A DNA stretch of 64,000 nucleotides from an uncultured Alphaproteobacteria bacterium. Lineage in GTDB: Bacteria > Pseudomonadota > Alphaproteobacteria > HIMB59 > GCA-002718135. Within the stretch, counting starts at the first letter, position 1. Each line of letters opens with the position of its first letter. The translations under genes were made by a program, and so were the position numbers. Below are positions 1 through 10,299 of this stretch, one piece after another. The stretch spans positions 62,001-126,000 of the forward strand of contig CACMRK010000001.1 of NCBI GenBank assembly GCA_902616075.1, written 5' to 3'. A model generated the notes under the pieces. The model saw only the letters and a list, made by a program, of their open reading frames with translations, was not told the origin of the DNA and did not search any database.

Positions 1-515
1 TTTCTATAATCAACATAATATGAGTGTTCCCATACATCACATCCAAGTAGAGGCATGTGACCATGAACTATTGGGTTTTCTCCATTAGGTGTTTTAGTAA
101 TTTCTAATTTTCCATTATTTAAAACTAACCAACACCAACCTGATCCAAATTGACCAATACCCGCGTTTATAAAATCCTGTTTCATTTTTTCAACTGAACC
201 AATATCTGAAACTATTTTATTTTCTAGTTCAGAAGGAATTTTTCCATCTGGGTTATTTTTCATTACTTCCCAAAAATGAACGTGATTTATATGTTGTGCC
301 ACATTATTGAATACTGGAGCATTTTTTTGATATGAATTGATGACTATATCATTAACATTATCATCAGCTATATTTTGTTCTTTAATAAATTTATTTCCAT
401 TAGTTATGTAAGCCATGTGATGCTTATCATGATGCAACTCTAAAGTTTCAGCCGACATATACGGCATTAGAGCATCTTTACTATAGGGTAGATCTGGTAA
501 CTCTAGATTTATCAT
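1..515 (-). CDS. sodB: Superoxide dismutase (Fe/Mn family), 3' end cut by window edge
   Basis: Converts superoxide to hydrogen peroxide and oxygen. About 171 residues are visible; the C-terminus lies outside the window. The family's metal ligands can be read: the His in ELHHDKHH near residue 28, the His in QHINH, and the Asp and His of DVWEH. The Gln two residues before the second ligand's NH resembles the iron-type arrangement, but Fe versus Mn cannot be settled from the part seen. The ATG at 515 is preceded by AAGGAA. The gene lies 15 bases downstream of uvrA on the same strand, so the two are probably cotranscribed. Confidence 0.95.
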   Translation of the reverse strand, partial: MINLELPDLPYSKDALMPYMSAETLELHHDKHHMAYITNGNKFIKEQNIADDNVNDIVINSYQKNAPVFNNVAQHINHVHFWEVMKNNPDGKIPSELENKIVSDIGSVEKMKQDFINAGIGQFGSGWCWLVLNNGKLEITKTPNGENPIVHGHMPLLGCDVWEHSYYVDYR

Positions 516-530
516 TTTATTTCCTTTGAT

Positions 531-3335
531 TTATAAAATTTTCTTTAAAAATTCACCTGTAAAGCTTTTTTTATTATTTGCAATATCTTCGGGAGTACCA
601 GTTCCAACAATTTGACCACCATTTACTCCTCCTAGTGGACCCAGATCAATTATATGATCAGCTGTTTTAATAACATCAAGATTATGCTCGATAACGATTA
701 CGGTATTACCTTCATCAACGAGTGTATGAAGAATTTTAAGTAATTTTTTAACATCATCAAAATGAAGACCTGTTGTTGGTTCATCTAGAATATATAGTGT
801 TTTTCCTGTTGATCTTTTTGACAATTCTTTTGATAATTTTATTCTTTGCGCCTCACCACCTGACAAAGTAGTAGCTGATTGACCTATTTTTATATAATCT
901 AATCCAACATCCATTAAAGTTTGAAGTTTTTGCTTTATTGTAGGAATTTTATCAAAAAACTTATAACCTTCCTCAACAGTCATTTCTAAAACATCTGAAA
1001 TTGATTTATCTTTGTATTTTACTTCCAATGTCTCTCTATTATACCTTTTACCTTTGCAGATATCACACTCGACGTAAACATCAGCTAAAAAATGCATTTC
1101 TATTTTTTTAACTCCATCACCTTCACAGGACTCACATCTACCACCCTTAACGTTAAATGAAAAACGACCTGGTTTATAGCCTCTAGCACTTGATTCATTT
1201 AAGTTTGCAAACCAATCTCTTATTGGAGTGAAACAACCTGTATATGTTGCTGGGTTTGATCTTGGCGTTCTTCCAATAGGAGATTGATCAATATCAATTA
1301 CTTTATCGATATGATTAATACCTTTAAAGTTAAAACGACTTTCATCTTTATTTAAAGATTTATTGAAATACTCATCTAACCTTTGATACAATGTATCAAT
1401 AATTAATGAAGATTTACCGCTCCCTGATACACCTGTGACAGTAATAAAATTCCCTAAAGGTAAAGTGATATTAAGATTATCTAAGTTGTTTGTTTTTATC
1501 TTATTAAGTTTAAAAACTTTATTTTTATTGAATTTCCTTCTGCTTTTTGGAATTTCTATTTCTAATGATTTATTCAAATATTTTGCTGTCAAACTTTTAT
1601 TATTTTTTAGTATTTTTTTAAGTCCACCCTCTGCAATTATGTGACCTCCATTAATACCTGCCTTAACACCAATATCAATTATATGATCTGATTGTCTAAT
1701 TGCATCCTCATCATGTTCAACAACAATTACTGTATTACCTAAATCTCTTAATCTAAATAAAGTTTCAATCAGTTGTTGATTATCTTTTTGATGTAACCCA
1801 ATAGAAGGTTCGTCTAAAACATATAAAACACCTGTTAAACCTGAGCCAATTTGACTTGCTAATCTAATTCTTTGACTTTCCCCACCGGATAAAGTTTTAC
1901 TAGCTCTTGCTAATGATAGATAATCTAGACCAACTCTATTTAAAAAAACTAATCGATCTTTAATTTCTTTAATTACTCCTTCAGCAATTTTTTTATTATT
2001 TTTGTCTAGTTTATTCTCCAGAGATGAAAACCAACTTAAACACTCGCTAATTGATTTTTTAGTAATATTTCCAATATGATTTCCATCTATTTTTACAGCT
2101 AAAGCTTTCTCATTAAGACGATAACCATTACAAACTTCACAATCTCTCTCTGATAAATATTTTTCTAATTCATATTGAAGCCACCATCTCTCCGTTTCTT
2201 CATATTTTCGATCAATAAAATTTATTATTCCCTCAAAATCATATAAAAAATTTAATTCACTATTTTCATCTCCATAAAGAATAATATTCTTTACCTTTTT
2301 TGGAATTTGACTCCATGGAACATTTTTCTTTAATTTAAATTGTTTTAAAATTTTATCTATTGTTTCGACAAAATATTTTTTTTGATAGCCAAATACTTTA
2401 GTTTCCCATGGTTTAATAGCTCCATCAGAAATTGATCTAGTCTCATCTGGTACAATTTTATATTCATCAAAATATTTTTCAACTCCTAGTCCATCACACT
2501 CAGAACATGCACCCTGCGGTGCATTAAAACTAAATAATCTAGGTTCAATCTCTTCAATACTAAATCCAGAAACAGGACATGCAAATTTTGATGAAAATAT
2601 CGATATTTTATTCGTGTCTAAATTTTCTAAATATAACAAACCATCTGATAAAGTTAACGCAACTTCTATACTTTCACTCAGTCTTTGTTGGATATTCTTT
2701 TTTACAACAAGTCGATCAATTACAACATCAATATTATGTTTAAAATTCTTTTTAAGTGAAGGCACTTCATTAATATCATAGACAACATTATCTACTTTAA
2801 GTCGTTGATAACCTCTTTTTTTTAAATCTTCGATTTCTTTTCGATATTCACCTTTTCTATCTCTAACTATTGGAGATAAAATATAAATTCTTTTATCAAT
2901 ATTATTTTTAATTATAAGATCAGTTATTTCACTAACTGATTGCGATTTAATTGGCTTACCTGTTGCTGGAGAGTAGGGAACGCCAACTCTAGCATATAGC
3001 ACTCTTAAGTAATCGTAGATTTCTGTGACTGTTCCTACAGTACTTCTTGGATTTTTTTGTGTAGTTTTTTGTTCTATAGAAATAGCTGGTGATAGACCAT
3101 CAATACTATCTACATCAGGCTTATTCATCATTTGAAGAAATTGTCTTGCATATGCTGATAGACTCTCAACATATTTTCTTTGCCCCTCAGAATAAATTGT
3201 ATCAAATGCTAAAGTTGATTTTCCTGAGCCACTTACACCCGTAATTACAACAAGTTTATTTTTTGGTATTTCTAAGTTGATATTTTTAAGATTGTGCTCT
3301 CTTGCACCTTTTATAACAATTTTATCTAAATTCAT
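531..3335 (-). CDS. uvrA: Excinuclease ABC subunit A (UvrA)
   Basis: DNA-damage sensor of nucleotide excision repair; a dimeric ATPase that loads UvrB on DNA. The 934 residues are the usual length. There are two ABC ATPase modules: Walker A GVSGSGKS at residues 33-40 and again near 640, with signature motifs LSGGESQRI and LSGGEAQRI. Zinc-binding cysteine pairs are visible ([29 protein letters not shown]). The gene is divergent from ssb, with a gap of about 57 bases that must hold both promoters. I see no GTTC-N7-GTTC alphaproteobacterial LexA box there, although uvrA and ssb are often SOS-regulated as a divergent pair. Confidence 0.98.
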   Translation of the reverse strand: MNLDKIVIKGAREHNLKNINLEIPKNKLVVITGVSGSGKSTLAFDTIYSEGQRKYVESLSAYARQFLQMMNKPDVDSIDGLSPAISIEQKTTQKNPRSTVGTVTEIYDYLRVLYARVGVPYSPATGKPIKSQSVSEITDLIIKNNIDKRIYILSPIVRDRKGEYRKEIEDLKKRGYQRLKVDNVVYDINEVPSLKKNFKHNIDVVIDRLVVKKNIQQRLSESIEVALTLSDGLLYLENLDTNKISIFSSKFACPVSGFSIEEIEPRLFSFNAPQGACSECDGLGVEKYFDEYKIVPDETRSISDGAIKPWETKVFGYQKKYFVETIDKILKQFKLKKNVPWSQIPKKVKNIILYGDENSELNFLYDFEGIINFIDRKYEETERWWLQYELEKYLSERDCEVCNGYRLNEKALAVKIDGNHIGNITKKSISECLSWFSSLENKLDKNNKKIAEGVIKEIKDRLVFLNRVGLDYLSLARASKTLSGGESQRIRLASQIGSGLTGVLYVLDEPSIGLHQKDNQQLIETLFRLRDLGNTVIVVEHDEDAIRQSDHIIDIGVKAGINGGHIIAEGGLKKILKNNKSLTAKYLNKSLEIEIPKSRRKFNKNKVFKLNKIKTNNLDNLNITLPLGNFITVTGVSGSGKSSLIIDTLYQRLDEYFNKSLNKDESRFNFKGINHIDKVIDIDQSPIGRTPRSNPATYTGCFTPIRDWFANLNESSARGYKPGRFSFNVKGGRCESCEGDGVKKIEMHFLADVYVECDICKGKRYNRETLEVKYKDKSISDVLEMTVEEGYKFFDKIPTIKQKLQTLMDVGLDYIKIGQSATTLSGGEAQRIKLSKELSKRSTGKTLYILDEPTTGLHFDDVKKLLKILHTLVDEGNTVIVIEHNLDVIKTADHIIDLGPLGGVNGGQIVGTGTPEDIANNKKSFTGEFLKKIL

Positions 3336-3392
3336 GAATATTAGTGTTATTTAATAACGTTAATATGTTATATGGATATATATAGAAATCTT

Positions 3393-3866
3393 ATGGTTGG
3401 TAGTGTTAATAAAACAATTTTATTAGGAAACTTAGGAAGGGATCCTGAAATTCGCTCTATGCAATCAGGAGCTAAAATGGCATCATTTTCAATAGCAACT
3501 TCAAAGAGATGGAAAGATAGAAATACTCAAGAACAAAAAGAAAAAACATCTTGGCATAACATTGTTGTTTTTGGAGATGGTCTTGTTGATATAGTAGAAA
3601 AATATGTAAAAAAAGGCTCTAAAATTTATGTTGAGGGTGAGCTTCAAACAAGGAAATGGCAAGATAAAGATGGTAATGATAGATATACCACAGAGGTCAT
3701 TTTACAGGGCTATAATTGTAATTTAACTCTTTTAGACAGTAGAAATAATAATTCTCAGGTAACTGATAATTCTCAAGAAATGGATCAATCTAAGCCAATT
3801 GAAGATAATTCTTTTGGAAATCAATCAACTGATTCTGATGATTTAGATGAAGATATCCCTTTTTAA
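3393..3866 (+). CDS. ssb: Single-stranded DNA-binding protein
   Basis: Coats single-stranded DNA in replication, recombination and repair. It has an N-terminal OB fold (NKTILLGNLGRDPEIR, WHNIVVFG, YVEGELQTRKWQDKDG) and a low-complexity Asn/Gln/Ser linker. It ends in the acidic tip DEDIPF, which in this family recruits partner proteins. An upstream in-frame ATG at 3372 would add seven residues (MDIYRNL). I prefer 3393 because SSBs normally begin just before the NK-ILLGNLG strand. Neither start has a clear Shine-Dalgarno sequence. Confidence 0.95.
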   Translation: MVGSVNKTILLGNLGRDPEIRSMQSGAKMASFSIATSKRWKDRNTQEQKEKTSWHNIVVFGDGLVDIVEKYVKKGSKIYVEGELQTRKWQDKDGNDRYTTEVILQGYNCNLTLLDSRNNNSQVTDNSQEMDQSKPIEDNSFGNQSTDSDDLDEDIPF

Positions 3867-4008
3867 TAATTTACATTAGATAATTATATTTAATTACTGA
3901 AAAATATAGTTTTTTTAATATAAATTAATCATTTATTTATATTGGTTTAAATTGTGCTTTTTGATATAAAAAATTCTTAATTTTTCTTAGAAAACTTGGA
4001 TTTTTTTA

Positions 4009-6687
4009 GTGCCTGACGATATAGATACATCAAATAACGACAATCAAGAACCAACTAATATACCTTCAGTAAGTTTAGAGCAAGAAATGCAAAAATCCTA
4101 CCTGGATTATGCAATGTCTGTAATAGTTAGTAGGGCACTTCCAGACTGTAGAGATGGTTTAAAGCCAGTTCACAGAAGAATATTGTACTCTATGAGTGAA
4201 ACAGGGTACAATTTTAATAAACCATACAAAAAATCTGCAAGAATAGTGGGTGATGTAATGGGTAAATATCATCCACACGGAGACTCAGCTATTTACAATT
4301 CTATGGTTAGAATGGCACAAGATTTTTCTATGCGATTAGAGTTAGTTGATGGTCAAGGGAATTTTGGATCTTTAGATGGCGATCCTCCTGCAGCAATGAG
4401 ATATACTGAAGCAAGACTTGCTAAAGTATCCGAAAAGCTTGTTGAAGATATTGATAAAAACACTGTTGCGTTTCAGTCTAATTATGATGATACAACAAAA
4501 GAACCCTCAGTTTTGCCATCCCAATTTCCAAATCTTTTAGTTAATGGAGCGTCAGGAATAGCTGTTGGAATGGCGACTAATATTGCCCCACATAACTTAG
4601 GAGAAGTTATAGACGCATCTTTATATCTTATTAAAAATCCAGAATGTAATATCTCAGACCTTCAAAAATATATTTTTGGTCCTGATTTTCCGACAGGAGG
4701 TCAAATAATTGGTAAAAAGGGCATAACAGAAGCATTTGAAACTGGAAGAGGAGGGTGTGTAGTTAGGTCAAAGACTAGTATTGAAAATTTTAAAAAGGAT
4801 CGTGAAGCAATCATTCTTCATGAAATACCTTATCAGGTTAATAAATCAAAATTATTAGAAAGGATTGCGGAAATTGTAAAAAATGGAATTGTTGAAGGAA
4901 TTTCAGATTTAAGAGATGAGTCAGATAGAAACGGTGTTAGGGTTGTTATAGAATTAAAAAAAGATGTAGACTCAAATATTATTCTCAATCAATTATATAA
5001 ACATACGTTAATTCAAACGACATTTAATTCTAATATGCTTGCCTTAAATAAAGGGAAGCCAGAACAAATGAATTTAAAAGAAATTTTATCTTCATTTTTA
5101 GATTTTAGAGAAGAAGTAATAATAAAAAGAACATTATTTGACCTTAATAAAGCTAGAGAAAAAGCTCATATTTTAGTTGGATTGGTTGTTACTAATGAAC
5201 ATATTGATGAAATTATAGAATTAATAAAAAGTTCAAAAGATACAAAAGAAGCAAAAGAAAAATTAATTAAAAAGAAATGGAAAGTATCTAAACAAAATTT
5301 TAATTTTATTAAATCAGTTGAGGATGATACTTTAGAGTTAAAAAACAACACTTTCAATTTTTCTGAAGCACAGGCTAAAGCTATTTTAGAATTAAGATTA
5401 CAAAAATTAACTGCTTTAGAAAGAGAAGATATACAAAAAGATTTAGAAAGTTTAATTTTAGAAATTAAAAATTACCTATCTATACTTAATTCTAGGGATA
5501 TTCTTCTAAAGGAAATAGAAAATGAATTAGCTGAAATTAAAAAAGAATTTGCAACTGAAAGACGTAGTGAGATTATTGATCAAGAATATGAGCAAGTAGA
5601 TGATTTAAGATATATTCAACAAGAAGATATAGTTTTAACTATTTCTAATAATGGATACATTAAAAGATCACTATTATCTAATTATCGTTCTCAAAATAGA
5701 GGAGGTAAAGGTAAAACTGGTATGTCAACAAGGGAAGAGGATTTTGTTAAAGAAATTCACTTTGCAGATACTCATACTAAACTTTTAGTTTTTTCTTCAT
5801 TAGGAAAGGTTTATTCTCTAAAATCTCATGATGTTCCTGAAGCTAGTTTAAAGGCAAGAGGAAAGCCTATAGTAAATTTATTGCCATTTAAAAATTCTGA
5901 AAAAATATCAACTTTTCTGCCATTACCCCTAGATGAAAATCAGTGGGAAAAATTTTATGTTATTTTTACAACTAAAAATGGAATGGTTAGAAAAAATAAA
6001 TTAATTGATGTTGCTAAGAGTGGAAAAAGAGAATTGAGGGACTCAGGCAAAGTATCTATTAGGCTTGATGAAAAAGATGAATTAATTGGTGTTAAGCTTT
6101 GTACTGTAGATGATGATATTTTACTTTCTTCATCAAATGGAAAATGTTTACGTTTTCCAGTTGAAAAATTAAGATTATTTTCTGGTTTAAATTCTTCAGG
6201 TGTAAGGGGTATAAAATTAGATAAGGGCAATACAATCATTTCTTTAGCAATTTTAAAACATTCGGTGATTGATATGAGCATTCGTCAAGAATACTTAAGA
6301 GCAGCATCCGAAAGTAGAAAAGAAACTTCATCACTCAAAAATGGATTTGAAGAATTAAATAATAATGAGGAATTTCTTTTAGCTATAACATCAAAGGGTT
6401 TTGGAAAAAGATCATCCGCTTATGAATATAGAATTTCAAATAGAGGAGGGAAAGGTATAACTGGTATAATTACATCAGAAAAAAATGGTGAAGTTGTTGA
6501 TTGTTTTGTTGTTAAGGACAATGATGAAATTATTCTTGTTAGTGACAAGGGTCAAATAATTAGAGTTAATGTAAACCAAATTAGAATAGCTGGAAGATCA
6601 ACAAAAGGTGTAAGTATTTTTAAGATTCCAGAAAGTGATAGAATTGTTTCTGTTTCTAGAATACAAGAATTCGAAAATGATGAATAA
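4009..6687 (+). CDS. gyrA: DNA gyrase subunit A
   Basis: Breakage-reunion subunit of DNA gyrase, which introduces negative supercoils. The 892 residues begin at a GTG. Catalytic Tyr132 lies in AAMRYTE. The GyrA box that separates gyrase from topoisomerase IV is present as QNRGGKG near residue 561, with a second SNRGGKG blade near 800. The quinolone-determining region reads [10 protein letters not shown]: Ser93 matches E. coli Ser83, but Asn97 sits where E. coli has Asp87. The gene overlaps coaD at its end. Its 142-base upstream gap is very A+T-rich and presumably holds its promoter. Confidence 0.97.
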   Translation: MPDDIDTSNNDNQEPTNIPSVSLEQEMQKSYLDYAMSVIVSRALPDCRDGLKPVHRRILYSMSETGYNFNKPYKKSARIVGDVMGKYHPHGDSAIYNSMVRMAQDFSMRLELVDGQGNFGSLDGDPPAAMRYTEARLAKVSEKLVEDIDKNTVAFQSNYDDTTKEPSVLPSQFPNLLVNGASGIAVGMATNIAPHNLGEVIDASLYLIKNPECNISDLQKYIFGPDFPTGGQIIGKKGITEAFETGRGGCVVRSKTSIENFKKDREAIILHEIPYQVNKSKLLERIAEIVKNGIVEGISDLRDESDRNGVRVVIELKKDVDSNIILNQLYKHTLIQTTFNSNMLALNKGKPEQMNLKEILSSFLDFREEVIIKRTLFDLNKAREKAHILVGLVVTNEHIDEIIELIKSSKDTKEAKEKLIKKKWKVSKQNFNFIKSVEDDTLELKNNTFNFSEAQAKAILELRLQKLTALEREDIQKDLESLILEIKNYLSILNSRDILLKEIENELAEIKKEFATERRSEIIDQEYEQVDDLRYIQQEDIVLTISNNGYIKRSLLSNYRSQNRGGKGKTGMSTREEDFVKEIHFADTHTKLLVFSSLGKVYSLKSHDVPEASLKARGKPIVNLLPFKNSEKISTFLPLPLDENQWEKFYVIFTTKNGMVRKNKLIDVAKSGKRELRDSGKVSIRLDEKDELIGVKLCTVDDDILLSSSNGKCLRFPVEKLRLFSGLNSSGVRGIKLDKGNTIISLAILKHSVIDMSIRQEYLRAASESRKETSSLKNGFEELNNNEEFLLAITSKGFGKRSSAYEYRISNRGGKGITGIITSEKNGEVVDCFVVKDNDEIILVSDKGQIIRVNVNQIRIAGRSTKGVSIFKIPESDRIVSVSRIQEFENDE

Positions 6688-7171
6688 AATTGGAATATAT
6701 CCGGGTACTTTTGATCCTATGACTACAGGTCATATGGATATAATTAAAAGATCATTAAGAATATTAGATAATTTAGTAATAGCTGTTGCTAATAATATTA
6801 ACAAAGATTCATTGTTTAGTGTTCAAGAAAGAATTAATATTATTAAAAGTGATATCACCTCTCTAAATGGATTAAATTCAAAAATTAATGTTACTGAATT
6901 ATCAGGATTACTTACAACTTTTGCTAAAGATCAAAATGCCACATGTATAATACGTGGTTTAAGAGCAGTATCTGATTTTGAGTATGAATTTCAAATGACA
7001 GGCATGAACTACCAACTTAACCCCGATATCGAGACAATATTTCTTATGACTTCTGAAAAAAACTCGTTCATTTCATCTAATTTTGTAAAAGAAGTCCATA
7101 AACTAGGTGGAGATGTTTCAAATTTTGTTTCTAAAAATACTTTAGAGCAACTTAATAAAAAAAACTCTTAG
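6680..7171 (+). CDS. coaD: Phosphopantetheine adenylyltransferase
   Basis: Penultimate step of coenzyme A synthesis: joins 4'-phosphopantetheine and ATP to make dephospho-CoA. About 163 residues, the family's usual size. The nucleotidyltransferase motif is [14 protein letters not shown], with the TGH catalytic histidine, followed by [17 protein letters not shown] and the C-terminal ISSNFVKE motif. The reading frame extends up to 6635, but that extension lies inside gyrA and is not family-like. ATGs at 6677 and 6680 both fit; 6680 gives the usual MNKIGIYPG start. It overlaps the gyrA end by 8 bases, suggesting translational coupling. Confidence 0.95.
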   Translation: MNKIGIYPGTFDPMTTGHMDIIKRSLRILDNLVIAVANNINKDSLFSVQERINIIKSDITSLNGLNSKINVTELSGLLTTFAKDQNATCIIRGLRAVSDFEYEFQMTGMNYQLNPDIETIFLMTSEKNSFISSNFVKEVHKLGGDVSNFVSKNTLEQLNKKNS

Positions 7172-7179
7172 TTAATCAC

Positions 7180-7208
7180 TTGCGCTTACAATATTTGAAC
7201 TATATAGA
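7180..7208 (+). promoter_or_regulatory. Possible sigma-70-type promoter of tRNA-Lys
   Basis: TTGCGC (7180-7185) and TATAGA (7203-7208) are 17 bases apart and end 13 bases before the tRNA. The match to consensus is modest, and in such A+T-rich sequence the -10 part carries little weight. Confidence 0.35.
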
Positions 7209-7221
7209 ATACAAATTCGAT

Positions 7222-7297
<76 letters not shown>

Positions 7298-7303
7298 TCC
7301 AAA

Positions 7304-7486
7304 ATGAAAAAAGCAAAAATCAAAAATATTGCATCAGGTATTGAGAAAAATTGTGATATTTTAAGAAAAAATGAAAACATTCTTGAAGTAGTTCTTGAAG
7401 GCACAACAATAAAGATATTGCTTAAAAAAAAGACTAATAAATATATCGGATACTTTAAAGAAATGGAATTTGAGTCTGATGGTTAA
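7304..7486 (+). CDS. Small hypothetical protein, 60 aa
   Basis: Not recognised. Lysine-rich, predicted soluble, with alternating strand-like segments (ILEVVLEGTTIKILLKKK) resembling a small beta domain. It starts 7 bases after tRNA-Lys, so it could be cotranscribed with the tRNA. Its last 4 bases overlap the end of the convergent YkgJ-type gene. There is no strong Shine-Dalgarno sequence. Composition and intact length make it plausible, but it may not be a real gene. Confidence 0.5.
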   Translation: MKKAKIKNIASGIEKNCDILRKNENILEVVLEGTTIKILLKKKTNKYIGYFKEMEFESDG

Positions 7487-7920
7487 TTTTTATTCCTAAT
7501 ATTTAATTCGTTTTCATAATCAATTTGTACTTGTTTTAAAATTTCTTTCTTTGTTTTTACTTTACCTTTACCTACACCAGGGCAATTTTTAGCAATATCG
7601 TTATTCCAAGTTTTTGTATTCATATTTTCAGGCCAAAAAGGCCAAGTTCTACATTGTATAGGTCTTGATTTATAAACAGTGCATTTGTTATCTTTCAAAA
7701 ATATGCAATTTCCATTATTTTTTTTTAGTTCCTTTAAGTGAATGAAACCATCAGTTTTTTGACAATAGTTTTTTACAAAGTTTTGTTCTGTTATTTTAAA
7801 TCCATCTGACAATTTTTTAATATCTTTCTTACTTAAATAAACAAAACCATAGGCACCTCTTGAAACACAACAATTTCCAGAACCCTGGCATTCAAATCTA
7901 ATACCTTTTTCTATATCCAT
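7483..7920 (-). CDS. YkgJ-type cysteine cluster protein (zinc/iron-chelating domain)
   Basis: 145 residues with the conserved cysteine pattern of the YkgJ / UPF0153 family (PF03692): FECQGSGNCC near the N-terminus, then CIFLKDNKCTVYKSRPIQC followed by RTWPFWPE. The cysteines are thought to bind a metal or an Fe-S cluster; the cellular role is unknown. It lies 5 bases downstream of recG on the same strand, so it is probably the last gene of a recG transcript. Confidence 0.85.
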   Translation of the reverse strand: MDIEKGIRFECQGSGNCCVSRGAYGFVYLSKKDIKKLSDGFKITEQNFVKNYCQKTDGFIHLKELKKNNGNCIFLKDNKCTVYKSRPIQCRTWPFWPENMNTKTWNNDIAKNCPGVGKGKVKTKKEILKQVQIDYENELNIRNKN

Positions 7921-7925
7921 AACTA

Positions 7926-10007
7926 TTATCCAGCAGTAAGTGTTAAAATTGCTGCATCTCTTTCTTGAAGATACAATAAGTTTCGAAGATTTTCTCCTTC
8001 TATGTTTTCCAATTTTGGATTTTTGGATAATATATCTTCTACCATAATCTTAGCATCTTCTAATAGATCGTAATCAAAACTAAGATCAGCTACATAAAAA
8101 GATGGGCTGCCAGATTGTTTTTTTCCTAAAATTTCTCCTGGACCTCTTATTTTTAAATCCTCTTCAGCGATTTTAAAACCATCATTTGTTTGCTTCATTA
8201 TATCAATTCTTTGTTTTGAAATTTCCCCGATATTATCTTTATGTAAAAGTATACAATATGATTGAATGTCATTTCTACCCACACGACCTCTCAATTGATG
8301 AAGTTGAGCTAAACCGAATCTTTCTGCATGCTCAATTACAATTGTTGTAGCAGAAGGAATATCTACACCAACTTCAATAACAGTCGTTGAAACTAAAATT
8401 TTATAATCCTCATTTTTAAACTTTGTCATTATTTCTTCTTTTTCTATTTCACTTAAACGTCCATGCATTAAAAGAACTTTATTTTTGAAATATTTTTTTA
8501 AAATTTTGTATCTTTCCTCTGCAGCTTTTAGATCTAACTCTTCAGATTCTTCTATTAAAGGGCATACCCAGTAAAATTTAGACGATGAATTTTTTATTTT
8601 TTCTTTTATTCTATCAATAAGTTGATTTTCTTTTTTTAATGACAAAGAGCTAGTTATAATTGGTTTACGACCTAAAGGTTTTTCAATTAATTTACTTTCT
8701 TTCATATCTCCATATGCTGCTAAGGTTAATGTTCTTGGAATGGGAGTCGCACTCATTACTAAAATATTTGGTTTATGATTTTTATGGTTAAATACCATTC
8801 TTTGATAAACACCAAATCTATGCTGTTCATCAATAACTGCTAAACCTAAATTGTTAAATTTTACTGTATCTTGTATTAAAGCATGTGTTCCAATTATTAT
8901 ATCTGCTTTTCCCTTTGCAATTTCTTCTAATTTTTCTTTCCTTTCCTTACCCTTATCCTTTCCTGTAAGAACAAGCACATTTATTTTTGAATCTTTTAAT
9001 AATTTTAATATATTTTCATAATGCTGAAATGCTAGAATTGTAGTAGGTACCATTAAAGCAGATTGAAAATTGCTTTCAAACACTTTTATCATTGATATTA
9101 AAGCTACAATGGTTTTTCCAGATCCAACATCTCCTTGCAACAATCTGATCATTTGATTAGAACTTGCTAAGTCCTGAAGTATTTCTTTGATTACATTATT
9201 TTGTGAATTTGTAAGTTGAAAATCTAAATTACTATAAAATTTATTTAATGTTTTATTTTCACTAGTAATTTTTAGACCTTTTTTCTTTTGATTAAAATTT
9301 CGCATAATGCCTATAGCTAATTGATGAGATAGTAATTCATCAAATGCTAATCTTCTTCTGAGTAAATTTTTATTTTTTATATTATCATCACTTGGACTAT
9401 GAAGATTTTTAACTACTTCATTCCATCGTTTAAATTTATATTTATTTAATATTGAATTTTCTATCCATTCATTAAAATTTGGTAAATTATTTAATATTTG
9501 ATCGGTTAATTTATTCATTATTTTTTGATTGAGGCCACTAGTTAAACTGTAAACTGCCTCTTTACTTTTGATTATTTTATTATTGTTTAAAGCACTTACA
9601 TGAGTAGGGTGGGTTATTTGAAATGTGTTTCTAAAATATTCTAATTTTCCAGATATTAATCTATTTTCATTTGTTGGAAGCATTTGTCTCAACATAGGAT
9701 GTCTTGCATTAAAATACACTAAATCAATATTTGTATCTCCACAGATACATTTAATTTTGTAGGGCTGCCTTTTAAACCTTGAAGGCTCATGTTTAATTAT
9801 TTTTAAATTTAATGTTACTAAAGAATTAATCTCAGCATCATGAATATTTTCATAGAATTTTCTTTCAAGAATATTATTTGGTATATTCCAAACAAAATGA
9901 ATATTCTTATATATACCTAATTTATTAATAATTTGCTCTAACTTTGGACCAACTCCTTTGAGAGAAGATATGGAAGATAATATGTAATTTAATTTTTCTG
10001 GTCGCAT
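7926..10007 (-). CDS. recG: ATP-dependent DNA helicase RecG
   Basis: Branch-migrating helicase that regresses stalled replication forks and processes Holliday junctions. 693 residues, as usual. An N-terminal wedge/OB region is followed by SF2 helicase motifs: Walker A GDVGSGKT near residue 293, motif II DEQH near 390, motif III SATPIPRT, and motif VI QLHQLRGRVGR. The C-terminal region contains FKIAEEDLKIRGPGEILG, typical of the family. It is divergent from sdhE-mfd across 43 bases, an arrangement common in alphaproteobacteria. Confidence 0.97.
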   Translation of the reverse strand: MRPEKLNYILSSISSLKGVGPKLEQIINKLGIYKNIHFVWNIPNNILERKFYENIHDAEINSLVTLNLKIIKHEPSRFKRQPYKIKCICGDTNIDLVYFNARHPMLRQMLPTNENRLISGKLEYFRNTFQITHPTHVSALNNNKIIKSKEAVYSLTSGLNQKIMNKLTDQILNNLPNFNEWIENSILNKYKFKRWNEVVKNLHSPSDDNIKNKNLLRRRLAFDELLSHQLAIGIMRNFNQKKKGLKITSENKTLNKFYSNLDFQLTNSQNNVIKEILQDLASSNQMIRLLQGDVGSGKTIVALISMIKVFESNFQSALMVPTTILAFQHYENILKLLKDSKINVLVLTGKDKGKERKEKLEEIAKGKADIIIGTHALIQDTVKFNNLGLAVIDEQHRFGVYQRMVFNHKNHKPNILVMSATPIPRTLTLAAYGDMKESKLIEKPLGRKPIITSSLSLKKENQLIDRIKEKIKNSSSKFYWVCPLIEESEELDLKAAEERYKILKKYFKNKVLLMHGRLSEIEKEEIMTKFKNEDYKILVSTTVIEVGVDIPSATTIVIEHAERFGLAQLHQLRGRVGRNDIQSYCILLHKDNIGEISKQRIDIMKQTNDGFKIAEEDLKIRGPGEILGKKQSGSPSFYVADLSFDYDLLEDAKIMVEDILSKNPKLENIEGENLRNLLYLQERDAAILTLTAG

Positions 10008-10050
10008 AGATTTTTATAAAATTATAAACTATATTCTATATTCAATTTTT

Positions 10051-10299
10051 ATGTCATTCAATTCACTTAAAAAAACAATAAAATATAGGGTTTCTTACTC
10101 TGGAACAAAAGAGACAGATATTTTATACAAAAGATATTTTATAAATCAGTTAGATAAATTTACTGAAAAAGATCTTGAGGATATTAAATCGATATTTAAT
10201 CAATTCTCGGATAACGAGATTTATGATTTTCTTACTTCTAAGGTAACTATTCCATTAGGATTTAAGGAAATATTTAATAAAATACTTAATGAAGAATAA
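10051..10299 (+). CDS. sdhE: FAD assembly factor SdhE
   Basis: 82 residues of the SdhE/YgfY/Sdh5 family (PF03937), which promotes covalent attachment of FAD to the succinate dehydrogenase flavoprotein. Visible support: the N-terminal YRVSYSGTKETDILYKRY segment, corresponding to the family's R-S-x-R-G-x-K-E-x-D motif, and a small all-helical length. The canonical first Arg-Gly of that motif is Ser-Gly here. It sits between recG and mfd, a recurrent alphaproteobacterial location, and overlaps mfd by 11 bases. Confidence 0.88.
   Translation: MSFNSLKKTIKYRVSYSGTKETDILYKRYFINQLDKFTEKDLEDIKSIFNQFSDNEIYDFLTSKVTIPLGFKEIFNKILNEE

Noticed and set aside
3336-3392. LexA/SOS box between uvrA and ssb
   Set aside because: No GTTC-N7-GTTC or CTGT-N8-ACAG match could be seen; only a short TAACGTTA palindrome that is too common in this composition.
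4009-6687. Possibility that the type II topoisomerase is ParC rather than GyrA
   Set aside because: A GyrA box (QNRGGKG) is present, the C-terminal domain is full length, and the gene precedes coaD; these favour gyrA.
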